Positions 1 to 7,732 of a stretch of 10,197 nucleotides of DNA are shown one piece after another (position 1 is the first letter of the stretch; each line of letters starts with the position of its first letter). The notes under the pieces are model-generated. The model was not told where the DNA came from. It did not search any database and saw only the letters and a list, made by a program, of their open reading frames with translations. The stretch spans positions 1-10,197 of the forward strand of contig SPLB01000142.1 of assembly GCA_004566265.1 (NCBI GenBank), given 5' to 3'. The stretch is from Paracoccaceae bacterium. GTDB taxonomy: Bacteria > Pseudomonadota > Alphaproteobacteria > Rhodobacterales > Rhodobacteraceae. The position numbers were made by a program, and so were the translations under genes.

Positions 1-36
1 CCTGGTCTTGTACGTCGTAAGGGACCAAGTGCTCAT
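1..36 (-). CDS. IS5-family transposase, N-terminal 12 codons only (partial)
   Basis: The minus-strand ATG at 36-34 opens a frame reading MSTWSLTTYKTR to the window edge. The closing TYKTR resembles the (T/R)YKT-N-W start seen in many IS5/IS903-type DDE transposases before the conserved 'NW..YN.AL..RGSL' segment, which would lie off the left edge. Distance and orientation relative to the inverted repeat at 84-99 fit a transposase starting just inside an IS end. No catalytic residue is visible, so the call depends on the terminal repeat and this short match. Confidence 0.5.
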   Translation of the reverse strand, partial: MSTWSLTTYKTR

Positions 37-99
37 GCAAGCCAGCTACCACGCTGGATTCAACAAGCGAATCCCTCACAGCATTTGTGCAACAAAGCC
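1..99 (-). mobile_element. Terminal part of an IS5-like insertion sequence (continues off the left edge)
   Basis: Read on the minus strand, the outer end starts at 99 with GGCTTTGTTGCACAAA (plus-strand positions 84-99), which resembles the terminal inverted repeat of IS903-like members of the IS5 family (IS903 itself begins GGCTTTGTTGAATAAA, from memory). About 60 bases inside it an ATG (36-34) opens a frame that looks like the N-terminus of such a transposase. The element therefore occupies 1-99 and continues leftwards. A short inverted repeat (ccagc 42-46 with gctgg 53-57) sits just before the transposase ATG and could hamper translation of transcripts entering from outside. The target duplication cannot be judged because the other end is not present. 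Confidence 0.65.
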
Positions 100-173
100 T
101 ACTGGCACCATAGCCCACATCAACAAGCAGCCGCACTGCAAGTAATCGAAACGAGAGGAAGATGATTTCTGTG

Positions 174-205
174 CGAATAGATGTGCGCTGCACTCATTCG
201 TTTTT
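174..205 (+). terminator. Rho-independent terminator-like hairpin, no visible upstream gene
   Basis: CGAAT (174-178) pairs with ATTCG (196-200). Inside, GTGC (183-186) pairs with GCAC (190-193) around a three-base loop, with an asymmetric internal loop between the stems. Five T residues (201-205) follow at once on the plus strand. The only plus-strand sequence upstream is the 74 bases between the IS end and the hairpin, so its gene may have been cut off by the insertion. As it stands it would stop rightward transcripts before they run antisense into tRNA-Thr. Confidence 0.45.
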
Positions 206-215
206 CGCTAAGTCA

Positions 216-290
<75 letters not shown>

Positions 291-368
291 GCCGGTAAGC
301 GCGCTTCTATGCACATCCGCAGAGGAGCGCAAGAGCATCTGGAAAGTTTTTTTCGGCTAAGGTAGAGA

Positions 369-551
369 ATGTCTATGTCAAAGACCCAAAAACCTTCTAA
401 GCCCCTATCACAGAGCACGCGTGAGGACCGCCTCAAAGCTGCACTGAAGGTGAATATGGCCCGGCGTAAGGCACAAGCCAAAGCGCGGGCTGAAAAAAAT
501 GAAACCATAAATAACATGACGGGCAATAGCTCCGACGACACCGAGGAATAA
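369..551 (+). CDS. Small basic hypothetical protein upstream of murA
   Basis: This is a 60-residue protein of unknown function. ATG at 369 is preceded by the Shine-Dalgarno-like AAGGTAGAGA (359-368); a second in-frame ATG at 375 is possible. Residues 18-43 are rich in Lys, Arg and Ala with few acidic residues and should form a basic amphipathic helix. The tail is polar and acidic (SSDDTEE). There is no signal peptide, membrane segment or cysteine. The stop at 549-551 lies 7 bases before the murA ATG, so the two are probably co-transcribed. I recall small Lys/Ala-rich proteins in this position in Rhodobacterales, but I cannot assign a family. The basic helix could suit nucleic-acid or ribosome contact; that is inference only. 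Confidence 0.7.
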   Translation: MSMSKTQKPSKPLSQSTREDRLKAALKVNMARRKAQAKARAEKNETINNMTGNSSDDTEE

Positions 552-558
552 AGAGCAG

Positions 559-1828
<1,270 letters not shown>

Positions 1829-1829
<1 letters not shown>

Positions 1830-2305
1830 TGGCAGACGCAACTTTTGAGGAGGGCCGTGAGGCCCCGTTGAACCTTGGTGCCGAGACGTCCGAAGACCTC
1901 TCTGTGCTCTCCTCTTTGGTACAGGATGCTGTGTTTACCCCATCCGAAATGGCATGGCGACCGCGCGAGCATCGGTTTGCCAGTCTCATAAATCGGTTCC
2001 GCTGGGAAGATCGGGTCGCGGCGGAACGCCGCGGGCGTCCGTATGAACGGGTGCAGTCGCTTTTGGTCATCAACACAGTATTGGGTGTATCCTCTCAAGG
2101 TGTTGACCGCACAGACAAAGACCTTGTTCTTTCCATTCTGGATATGAGCTTTGAAGCGCGCAAAGACGGTTCGGGTCATCTTGTCCTGACCTTGGCTGGG
2201 GATGGCGCCTTGCGTCTGGAAGTGGAAGCATTGGATGTGTCACTCAAGGACGTGACCCGGCCTTATGTTGCACCATCTGGGAAGGCCCCGCGGCACCCGG
2301 GCTAA
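1829..2305 (+). CDS. DUF2948 family protein
   Basis: This 158-residue soluble protein of unknown function matches my recollection of the DUF2948 family, commonly encoded between murA and hisD in alphaproteobacteria. The start ATG (1829-1831) overlaps the murA stop (TGATG), implying translational coupling. Recognisable family features are the early 'DLSVLSSLVQDAV' segment, 'EHRFASLINRFRWED' around residues 47-61, 'YERVQSLLVI' near 70, and the C-terminal half 'LRLEVEALDVSLKDVTRPYVAPSGKAPRHPG'-type ending with the conserved LRLEV...D.......P.AP..P.HP pattern. No signal peptide, membrane segment or catalytic motif is visible. Its job is unknown; the family assignment is fairly secure from pattern and context. 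Confidence 0.88.
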
Positions 2306-2363
2306 CCGCGACTTGGACTGGCGCTGGCTTTGTCGGGCGGGCTGAAAAACGGCCAATCCAGTA

Positions 2364-2379
2364 CCCGGCGCGTGCCGGG
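2364..2379. other. Perfect GC-rich inverted repeat between DUF2948 gene and hisD
   Basis: CCCGGC (2364-2369) and GCCGGG (2374-2379) pair fully around the four-base loop GCGT. The 169-base gap between the DUF2948 stop and the hisD start holds this hairpin and a possible hisD promoter. No T-tract follows on either strand, so it is not a canonical intrinsic terminator; it could still be a pause or mRNA 3'-end stabilising structure for the murA transcript. Confidence 0.35.
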
Positions 2380-2425
2380 CGGCAGCCCCCAAATGCGAGG
2401 GGCACGGGAAACTCCTCCAGGGATC

Positions 2426-2454
2426 TTGAGACCCAGCCCACTTGGCAGTATGTC
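2426..2454 (+). promoter_or_regulatory. Candidate sigma-70-type promoter for hisD
   Basis: TTGAGA (2426-2431; five of six matches to TTGACA) is followed after exactly 17 bases by TATGTC (2449-2454; matches TATAAT in its first three positions). Transcription would begin near 2461, about 14 bases before the hisD ATG and at the ribosome-binding site itself, giving an unusually short leader. The prediction rests on consensus match and spacing only. Confidence 0.35.
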
Positions 2455-2474
2455 GAGAACAAAGGAGTGCCCCT

Positions 2475-3776
2475 ATGCCCGTTTTTTTGACCACCAATGA
2501 TGCCGATTTTGAGGCGCGCTTCACCGATCTGCTCAACGCAAAGCGCGAAGACAGCCCGGATGTCGATGCAGTTGTCGCAGCAATTATTGACGACATCCGC
2601 ACACGCGGTGACGCGGCTCTGGTGGAGCTGACCAATAGGTTCGACCGGATGGAGCTAACCGCCGCCGATCTGCGGATCAGTGATGCCGAGATCGACGCCG
2701 CTGTGGCCACCGTATTGGATGAAGACCGCGCCGCTCTTGAGCTGGCAGCACACCGCATTCGCGCCTACCACGCGCAACAGATGCCGGAAGACAAGCAATG
2801 GACTGACACAGCAGGCGCGACCCTCGGCTGGCGTTGGTCTGCGGTTTCGGCCGCAGGGCTTTATGTTCCGGGTGGTTTGGCCTCCTACCCTTCATCCGTT
2901 CTTATGAACGCAATCCCGGCCAAAGTCGCTGGTGTCGAGCGCCTCTGCATCACCGTCCCCACCCCGGATGGGCAAATCAACCCATTGGTCTTGTTGGCGG
3001 CAAAATTGTCTGGCGTGGATGAAATTTACCGCGTTGGCGGCGCTCAAGCTGTAGCCGCTTTGGCCTATGGGACTGAAACCATTGCTCCCGTGGACAAAAT
3101 CACCGGCCCCGGAAATGCTTTTGTAGCCGCAGCAAAGCGTCGCGTCTTCGGAAAAGTCGGTATCGACATGATCGCGGGCCCCTCAGAAATCCTCGTAATT
3201 GCGGACAAAGACAATACTCCAGACTGGATCGCGCTGGATCTGCTCAGCCAGGCCGAGCACGACGAAAGCGCACAATCCCTGCTGATCACCGATGACGCCG
3301 AATTTGGCCGCGCCGTAGCCGAGGCTGTGGACAAACGCCTTGAGACGCTGGAGCGCCGCGCCATTGCGGGGCCTAGCTGGCGCGACTATGGCGCTGTCAT
3401 CGTGGTCAACGACCTAGACGAGGCGGCAGCACTCTCGAACCGTATCGCACCCGAGCACCTTGAGCTTTGCGTCGCGGATCCGGTTGCGCTCTCTGAGAAG
3501 ACCATCCACGCCGGCGCAATTTTCCTTGGTCAATACACGCCCGAAGCCATTGGCGATTACATTGGAGGCCCCAACCACGTTTTGCCGACCGCCCGTTCAG
3601 CACGCTTCTCTTCAGGACTGTCAGTCATGGATTTCATCAAACGCACCACACTCAGCCAGATGACCCCGGAAGCGATCAAGGCGATCGGCCCGGGTGCTGC
3701 GGTACTGGCAAAAAGCGAAAGCCTAGAGGCGCATGGCCTCTCAGTGCTTGCTCGTCTGGAAAGGTTTAACTTCTAA
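2475..3776 (+). CDS. hisD: Histidinol dehydrogenase
   Basis: HisD is the zinc-dependent cytoplasmic enzyme that oxidises L-histidinol to L-histidine with two NAD+, the last step of histidine synthesis. I chose ATG 2475 (433 residues, [12 protein letters not shown]...) because AAAGGAG (2461-2467) sits 7 bases upstream; an in-frame ATG at 2442 would add 11 poorly conserved residues and lies inside the likely promoter. Zinc ligands by homology to E. coli are Gln259 and His262 (SQAEHDE), Asp361 ([16 protein letters not shown]) and His420 (LEAHGLSV). The catalytic Glu327-His328 pair is in IAPEHLEL. The NAD-binding region includes GLYVPGG near 128-134 and [12 protein letters not shown] near 211-222. 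Length is normal. It is alone among his genes here, as is common in Rhodobacterales. Confidence 0.97.
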   Translation: MPVFLTTNDADFEARFTDLLNAKREDSPDVDAVVAAIIDDIRTRGDAALVELTNRFDRMELTAADLRISDAEIDAAVATVLDEDRAALELAAHRIRAYHAQQMPEDKQWTDTAGATLGWRWSAVSAAGLYVPGGLASYPSSVLMNAIPAKVAGVERLCITVPTPDGQINPLVLLAAKLSGVDEIYRVGGAQAVAALAYGTETIAPVDKITGPGNAFVAAAKRRVFGKVGIDMIAGPSEILVIADKDNTPDWIALDLLSQAEHDESAQSLLITDDAEFGRAVAEAVDKRLETLERRAIAGPSWRDYGAVIVVNDLDEAAALSNRIAPEHLELCVADPVALSEKTIHAGAIFLGQYTPEAIGDYIGGPNHVLPTARSARFSSGLSVMDFIKRTTLSQMTPEAIKAIGPGAAVLAKSESLEAHGLSVLARLERFNF

Positions 3777-3920
3777 GCTTGCCACCGCGCCCCAAGTGAC
3801 CCGGAAATTCAGAGCTCTTCACTCGCAGAACTTTCTGTACTTGCATTGTCAGGACGATGCGCCTGCTTTACTCCTTGGGGGAAGTCGAAACTGCATCAAT
3901 GATCGCAACGGGATAAAACG

Positions 3921-4400
3921 ATGAGCCGGATCAGCCAAATCGCGCTGGATGACAGCAACCTGCCACCGCCCACGCCAGAAATCGAGCAGGAGCGCAAAGT
4001 TGCAATCTTCGACCTGATCGAAGACAACAGCTTTGTTCTGCCAAAACGGGATGAACGCGCCGTGCCGGACGGCCCGTATCATCTTGGCTTGGCGATCCGT
4101 GAAAAAAGGTTGGTCTTTGATGTGCAAACCGAAGCCGGCGACAAGGCGGCAGAATTCCACTTGTCGTTGTCGCCTTTTCGGCAAGTGGTCAAAGACTATT
4201 ATCAAATCTGCGAAAGTTATTTCAACGCGGTGAAAACCTTGCCGCCCAGCCAAATCGAAACCATCGACATGGCACGCCGGGGCATTCACAACGAAGGCAG
4301 CCGGGTCCTGCAGGAGCGTCTGGATGGTAAGGCCGAGGTCGACACAGATACCGCGCGCCGCCTTTTCACGCTGATCTGCGTGCTGCATTTCGGAGGCTAA
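3921..4400 (+). CDS. UPF0262 family protein
   Basis: This 159-residue uncharacterised protein fits UPF0262, a family known almost only from alphaproteobacteria. Diagnostic stretches are 'ISQIALDDSNL' at the N-terminus, 'ERKVAIFDLIEDN' near residues 24-36, 'GPYHLGLAIREKRLVFDV' near 51-68, 'LSLSPFRQVVKDYY' near 82-95, and 'IDMARRGIHNEGSRVLQERL' near 114-133. It ends with the family's 'RLFTLICVLHFGG'-like tail. It has no signal peptide, membrane helix or recognised active site. The 144-base gap after hisD contains only a weak promoter-like pair (TTGTCA 3846-3851, TACTCC 3869-3874). The stop lies 3 bases before the next start, so it is co-transcribed with the phosphatase-like gene. Confidence 0.92.
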   Translation: MSRISQIALDDSNLPPPTPEIEQERKVAIFDLIEDNSFVLPKRDERAVPDGPYHLGLAIREKRLVFDVQTEAGDKAAEFHLSLSPFRQVVKDYYQICESYFNAVKTLPPSQIETIDMARRGIHNEGSRVLQERLDGKAEVDTDTARRLFTLICVLHFGG

Positions 4401-4403
4401 CGC

Positions 4404-4856
4404 GTGGAACCCCTTCCGCAGTCTGTTCTGTTTTGCTGTGACCATAATGCGGTCAGATCCCCCATGGCCGAAGGGATCATGAAAAAGCTCTATGGCACCG
4501 GCACCTATGTGCAATCCGCCGGAGTGAAAAACGATCTCGAGATTGATGGATTCTGCATTTCGGTCTGTCAGGAGGTCGAGGTCGAACTGTCGCGCCATCA
4601 GTCTCGCTCTTTTGACGAGATGGAGCAATGGGGTGATGATATTTCATCTTACGATCTGGTGATCGCGCTCTCGCCTGCCAGCCAGCGCCGGGCGCTGGAA
4701 CTCACCCGTTTTTTTCATCTCGATGTCGAATATTGGCCAATTATGGACCCAACTGGACTGGGAGAAACGCGCGACGCCAAGCTAGAAAGCTATAGGCAAA
4801 CCCGCGACCAGATCATTGCCCGCCTCAAAACGCGTTGGGGTGATCCGGCCGCCTGA
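4404..4856 (+). CDS. Low-molecular-weight protein-tyrosine-phosphatase / arsenate-reductase-like protein
   Basis: This is a 150-residue cytoplasmic protein of the low-molecular-weight phosphatase superfamily. The start is GTG 4404, 7 bases after CGGAGG (4391-4396). The phosphate-binding loop near the N-terminus reads C12-DHNAV-R18-S19-P, matching C-X5-R-S. It differs from the usual CxGNxCRSP by His in place of Gly and Val in place of the second Cys. The general-acid Asp is probably Asp115 in the DPTG motif near residue 115. Those residues support phosphotyrosine-type hydrolysis or an arsenate-reductase-like relative. Nothing in the context points to arsenic: no arsR, arsB or arsC-type neighbours are present. 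A role in regulatory dephosphorylation is possible. The substrate is unknown. A 12-base gap separates it from the next gene. Confidence 0.85.
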   Translation: MEPLPQSVLFCCDHNAVRSPMAEGIMKKLYGTGTYVQSAGVKNDLEIDGFCISVCQEVEVELSRHQSRSFDEMEQWGDDISSYDLVIALSPASQRRALELTRFFHLDVEYWPIMDPTGLGETRDAKLESYRQTRDQIIARLKTRWGDPAA

Positions 4857-4868
4857 CCGGAGAACACT

Positions 4869-5264
4869 ATGACTGACACCATCGCGCGCTATTTCGCAGC
4901 CTTCAATGCAGATGACACCGAGGCGATGATCGACTGCCTCGCCGATGACGTGGCCCACCACGTAAACGAGGGCAATATCCGAATCGGCAAAGACAAATTC
5001 CGCGACTTCTGCGCTCATATGGACCGCTGCTACAAAGAAAACCTAACGGATATGCAGATTTTTGTCAGTGACGATGGCACCCGCGCGGCAGCGGAATTCA
5101 CCGTCAACGGTACCTATCTGGCGACGGACGAAGGCCTGCCCAACGCCAGCGGCCAGACCTACAAACTGCCCGCTGGATCGTTCTTCAGCCTGCGCGACGG
5201 CCAGATCACCCGCGTGACAACCTATTACAATCTCTCTGATTGGATCAAACAGGTCTCTGCCTGA
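4869..5264 (+). CDS. SnoaL/NTF2-like protein (ketosteroid-isomerase-related)
   Basis: This 131-residue protein has the small alpha+beta cone (NTF2/SnoaL) signature. An N-terminal helix 'IARYFAAFNADDTEAMIDCLADDVAHHVNEG' leads into a strand-rich half with 'AAEFTVNGTYLAT', 'GQTYKLPAGSFFSLRDGQITRVTTYYN' and a final helix 'LSDWIKQV'. The pocket-facing His-His-Val and Glu near residues 31-36 and the acidic 'FTVNGTY' strand are usual positions for catalytic or ligand residues in this fold. Members isomerise, hydrolyse or merely bind small molecules; the name 'ketosteroid isomerase-related' marks fold, not reaction. GGAGAA (4859-4864) precedes the ATG. Its stop overlaps the GNAT start (TGATG), so it is translationally coupled to the cassette. 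Confidence 0.85.
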   Translation: MTDTIARYFAAFNADDTEAMIDCLADDVAHHVNEGNIRIGKDKFRDFCAHMDRCYKENLTDMQIFVSDDGTRAAAEFTVNGTYLATDEGLPNASGQTYKLPAGSFFSLRDGQITRVTTYYNLSDWIKQVSA

Positions 5265-5851
5265 TGGCCCTGCGGATCGAACCCCTGACGGGCGCAGCGC
5301 TTGTTGCCGCGCTGGACGAAGTGGCCCGCCTCCGCATTGAGGTGTTTCGCGACTGGCCCTATCTTTATGACGGCGATCTCAGCTATGAACAGCGCTATAT
5401 GACGACCTACCGCGACAGCGCGTCGGCGATTGTTGTGGGCGCTTTTGATGACGATCGGTTGGTCGGGGCGTCAACGGGTACGCCGCTTACCGAACACGAA
5501 GATGATTTCGCCCACCCCTTTGCAGGCAGCGGCATTGATCTGGATGAGGTGTTCTACTGCGCCGAATCCGTGTTGTTGCCCGAATATCGTGGTCAGGGCG
5601 CCGGTCATGGCTTCTTTGATCACCGCGAAGCCCACGCCCGCGCGCTGGGCTTTAAAAAGTCCGTTTTCTGCGGCGTGCAACGCCCGGAAGATCACCCAAT
5701 GCGCCCAAGCGACTACGCCCCGCTTGACCCGTTCTGGCGCAAACGCGGTTACGCACCGCTCCCCAGTGTTGTAGCAGCGTTCAGCTGGAAAGACCTCGGC
5801 GACGCAGGCGAAACCCAAAAACCGCTACAATTTTGGATCAAGGATCTGTAG
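5264..5851 (+). CDS. GNAT family N-acetyltransferase
   Basis: This is a 195-residue GNAT-fold protein. ATG 5264 overlaps the upstream stop; a longer reading from 5240 would add eight residues inside the upstream gene and is less likely. The first half contains 'ARLRIEVFRDWPYLYDGDLSYEQRYM' (residues about 22-47), a substrate-side segment seen in a subgroup of GNATs. The acetyl-CoA site is motif A, 'SVLLPEYRGQGAGHGFFDHREAHARALGF', with the pyrophosphate loop R-G-Q-G-A-G near 112-117. The final segment 'WRKRGYAP' matches the usual motif-B 'Y.GF' area. It should transfer an acetyl group to an amine of an unknown small molecule or protein. The next gene starts 3 bases after the stop, which suggests one functional unit with the flanking SnoaL-like and hydrolase genes. 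Confidence 0.88.
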   Translation: MALRIEPLTGAALVAALDEVARLRIEVFRDWPYLYDGDLSYEQRYMTTYRDSASAIVVGAFDDDRLVGASTGTPLTEHEDDFAHPFAGSGIDLDEVFYCAESVLLPEYRGQGAGHGFFDHREAHARALGFKKSVFCGVQRPEDHPMRPSDYAPLDPFWRKRGYAPLPSVVAAFSWKDLGDAGETQKPLQFWIKDL

Positions 5852-5854
5852 CCC

Positions 5855-6730
5855 ATGAAAATTGCCACCTCAGCCTATCCGCTGACCTTCTTCGACAGCT
5901 GGAGCCAATACGAAGACAAGATCGCCCATTGGGTGTCGGACGCGGCGGGCAACGGCGCAGATCTTTTGGTGTTTCCCGAATACGGCGCAATGGAATTGGC
6001 CACATTGGATGGCGCGGAGGTCGCAGGTGACCTCGAAGGATCCATCCTGGCCGTGTCGGACAAAATGGAAGATGCCGCCGCGCTGCATGCCAAATTGGCG
6101 ACAGAACACGGCGTATTTATCCTCGCCGCCTCAGCGCCCGTGATGGCCGGTGCACCGCGCCCCGTGAACCGGGCAGAATTCATTGCGCCCAATGATTTAC
6201 GGGACCATCAAGACAAGCAGATCATGACACCGTTTGAACGGGACCCTTGGAATGTGGTCGCCGGTGGGCCGCTAAAGCTCTTCGACACTGCCCTGGGAAA
6301 AATTGGCGTGCTGATCTGCTATGACAGCGAATACCCGCTTCTGGGTCGCGGCCTTGCAGAGGCTGATGTGATTCTCGTTCCATCCTGCACCGAAACTCTG
6401 GCAGGGTATTGGCGCGTACGCATCGGCGCCATGGCCCGCGCGCTGGAACAGCAATGCGTGACGGTGCAGTCTTCAATTGTAGGACAATACCCTTGGTCAG
6501 AAGCGGTGGACGTGAACACCGGCGCCGGCGGGATTTTTTGTCCACCTGACAAGGGCTTCCCGGGAACCGGCGTGCTGGCCGAAGGGGCGCTCAACACGCC
6601 TGGCTGGACCTACGGAGAGGTCGATTTGGCCTGCATCGCCGAAGTGCGCGCCAACGGTGGCGTGCGTAATAGGTTGCACTGGGACGAGCAGCAGGGCCGC
6701 GAATCCGCCACTAATGTCCGATTGGCGTGA
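5855..6730 (+). CDS. Carbon-nitrogen hydrolase (nitrilase superfamily)
   Basis: This 291-residue cytoplasmic enzyme belongs to the nitrilase/amidase superfamily, which splits C-N bonds of amides, carbamoyl compounds or nitriles through a Glu-Lys-Cys triad. All three residues are visible: Glu42 in LLVFPEYGAMEL, Lys121 in the DKQIMTPFERD segment, and the nucleophile Cys155 in KIGVLICYDSEYPLLGR. 'ADVILVPSCTETLAGYWRV' and 'RALEQQCVTVQSSIVG' continue the conserved core. The early 'KIATSAYPLTFFDSW' is the usual first strand. Length is normal and there is no secretion signal. The start (5855) follows the GNAT stop by 3 bases. The exact substrate is unknown; the acetyltransferase neighbour makes an N-acyl or amide substrate plausible, as inference. 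It ends the cassette, followed by the infA leader. Confidence 0.92.
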   Translation: MKIATSAYPLTFFDSWSQYEDKIAHWVSDAAGNGADLLVFPEYGAMELATLDGAEVAGDLEGSILAVSDKMEDAAALHAKLATEHGVFILAASAPVMAGAPRPVNRAEFIAPNDLRDHQDKQIMTPFERDPWNVVAGGPLKLFDTALGKIGVLICYDSEYPLLGRGLAEADVILVPSCTETLAGYWRVRIGAMARALEQQCVTVQSSIVGQYPWSEAVDVNTGAGGIFCPPDKGFPGTGVLAEGALNTPGWTYGEVDLACIAEVRANGGVRNRLHWDEQQGRESATNVRLA

Positions 6731-6738
6731 TTGCACCC

Positions 6739-6808
6739 TTGAAAACTTGGTGAAATGCCCCCATTTAGGCCCACATCCCGCGACGTGCGGGCTGCCCTTT
6801 TGTGGGGC
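6739..6808 (+). promoter_or_regulatory. infA leader: weak promoter candidate and nested hairpins
   Basis: TTGAAA (6739-6744) is followed after 17 bases by CATTTA (6762-6767), a poor -10. The stretch is highly structured. AAATG (6753-6757) pairs with CATTT (6762-6766). CCCACA (6770-6775) pairs with TGTGGG (6801-6806). Within that, CCCGC (6777-6781) pairs with GCGGG (6787-6791) around GACGT. The inner hairpin is followed by CTGCCCTTTT, so it might act as a weak terminator of the upstream operon, while the outer pairing would lie in the infA leader. The alternatives cannot be separated from sequence alone. Confidence 0.3.
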
Positions 6809-6829
6809 TTACTTAACGATGGAGACAAC

Positions 6830-7048
6830 ATGGCCAAGGAAGATACGCTCGAATTTCCCGGTGTCGTGAAGGAACTCCTGCCCAATGCGACGTTTCGGGT
6901 CGAGCTGGAAAACGGCCATGAGATCATCGCACACACGGCAGGCAAGATGCGCAAGAACCGCATTCGTGTTCTGGCAGGCGACCGGGTCCAGGTGGAAATG
7001 ACACCCTACGACCTGACCAAGGGCCGGATCAACTACCGCTTCAAATAG
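6830..7048 (+). CDS. infA: Translation initiation factor IF-1
   Basis: IF-1 binds the 30S ribosomal A site during initiation and helps IF-2 and IF-3 select the start codon. The 72-residue product, starting [13 protein letters not shown], is exactly the family length and is one S1-type OB-fold. Signature stretches are '[28 protein letters not shown]', '[30 protein letters not shown]' and the closing 'YRFK'. GGAGA (6821-6825) serves as ribosome-binding site, 4 bases before ATG 6830. The gene has its own structured leader and is followed by a strong terminator, so it is probably transcribed separately from maf. Confidence 0.98.
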   Translation: MAKEDTLEFPGVVKELLPNATFRVELENGHEIIAHTAGKMRKNRIRVLAGDRVQVEMTPYDLTKGRINYRFK

Positions 7049-7067
7049 GCGGACGATCTGCCAAACG

Positions 7068-7097
7068 AAAAAGGCCCGGCCTCACGCCGGGCTTTTG
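7068..7097 (+). terminator. Strong rho-independent terminator after infA
   Basis: GCCCGGC (7074-7080) pairs perfectly with GCCGGGC (7086-7092) around the loop CTCAC, and four T residues follow (7093-7096). The A-run just before the stem (7068-7072) can pair with the T-run, lengthening the hairpin and allowing weak activity in both directions. It lies 25 bases after the infA stop. Confidence 0.88.
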
Positions 7098-7150
7098 TTA
7101 TTCTAGGCCCCGCTTTAGAAAGGGCCACAGCAGAACGACAGGAGGCCCAG

Positions 7151-7732
7151 GTGGCATTCATTCTCGGATCAGGCAGCCCGCGACGGCTGGAGCTTTTGGG
7201 CCAATTGGGCGTGGTGCCGGACATGGTGTCTCCGCCAGACATTGACGAGACACCACTGAAAGACGAATTCCCACGCGCTTATTGTGCCCGCGTGACCCGA
7301 GAAAAGGTGCGGACCGTGTCCGCAGGTACCGACGATATTGTGCTCTGCGCCGATACCACTGTTGCCCTTGGGCGCCGAATAATGGGCAAACCGGCAGATG
7401 CAGGCGAAGCGGCAGAGTTTCTGCTCGCTCTCGGCGGTCGCCGCCACCGGGTGATCACCGCAGTTGCCCTGCGCAAAGGCGATCAGATCTGGGAAAAAGA
7501 TGTGGTCTCGACCGTGCAGATGAAACGCCTGAGCGATGAGGAACTTAACGCCTACCTTGCCACAGGCGACTGGGAGGGTAAGGCCGGCGGCTATGCCATT
7601 CAGGGGCCAGCAGGTGCCTTTGTGCCTTGGATCGCAGGATCCTTCACAGGCATCGTTGGCCTGCCGCTTGCCGAAACTGCCAACCTACTGCGCGCTGCGG
7701 GCTACCCGCTTTACAAGGAGGCTACATCATGA
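7151..7732 (+). CDS. maf: Maf-like nucleoside triphosphate pyrophosphatase
   Basis: Maf proteins hydrolyse dTTP, UTP or modified nucleotides to the monophosphate and pyrophosphate, and in some bacteria influence septum formation. The 193-residue product has the diagnostic opening '[16 protein letters not shown]' (normally LASxSPRR), then '[22 protein letters not shown]', the catalytic-site '[17 protein letters not shown]' with Asp68, '[13 protein letters not shown]' and '[17 protein letters not shown]'. That last segment fits the E-x-x-x-x-A-G-x-Y-x-I-Q-G pattern. The start is GTG 7151, with AGGAGG (7140-7145) upstream. The stop overlaps the following ATG (ATGA), so Maf, the RNase and YacG are translationally coupled. 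Whether it belongs to the dTTP/UTP (YhdE) or the YceF subgroup is not certain; the DIDET wording favours the former. Confidence 0.95.
   Translation: MAFILGSGSPRRLELLGQLGVVPDMVSPPDIDETPLKDEFPRAYCARVTREKVRTVSAGTDDIVLCADTTVALGRRIMGKPADAGEAAEFLLALGGRRHRVITAVALRKGDQIWEKDVVSTVQMKRLSDEELNAYLATGDWEGKAGGYAIQGPAGAFVPWIAGSFTGIVGLPLAETANLLRAAGYPLYKEATS

Noticed and set aside
3849..4628. A long minus-strand open frame of 259 codons
   Set aside because: It is a high-GC shadow of the UPF0262 and phosphatase-like genes, with no recognisable domain.
7106..7126. Inverted repeat GGCCC/GGGCC between infA terminator and maf
   Set aside because: Five pairs with an 11-base loop and no T-run; too weak to call a regulatory element.
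7627..7728. A start for the RNase E/G gene upstream of 7729
   Set aside because: It would overlap maf by about 100 bases, and the added residues are out-of-frame maf sequence; ATG 7729 with the ATGA overlap is the natural start.
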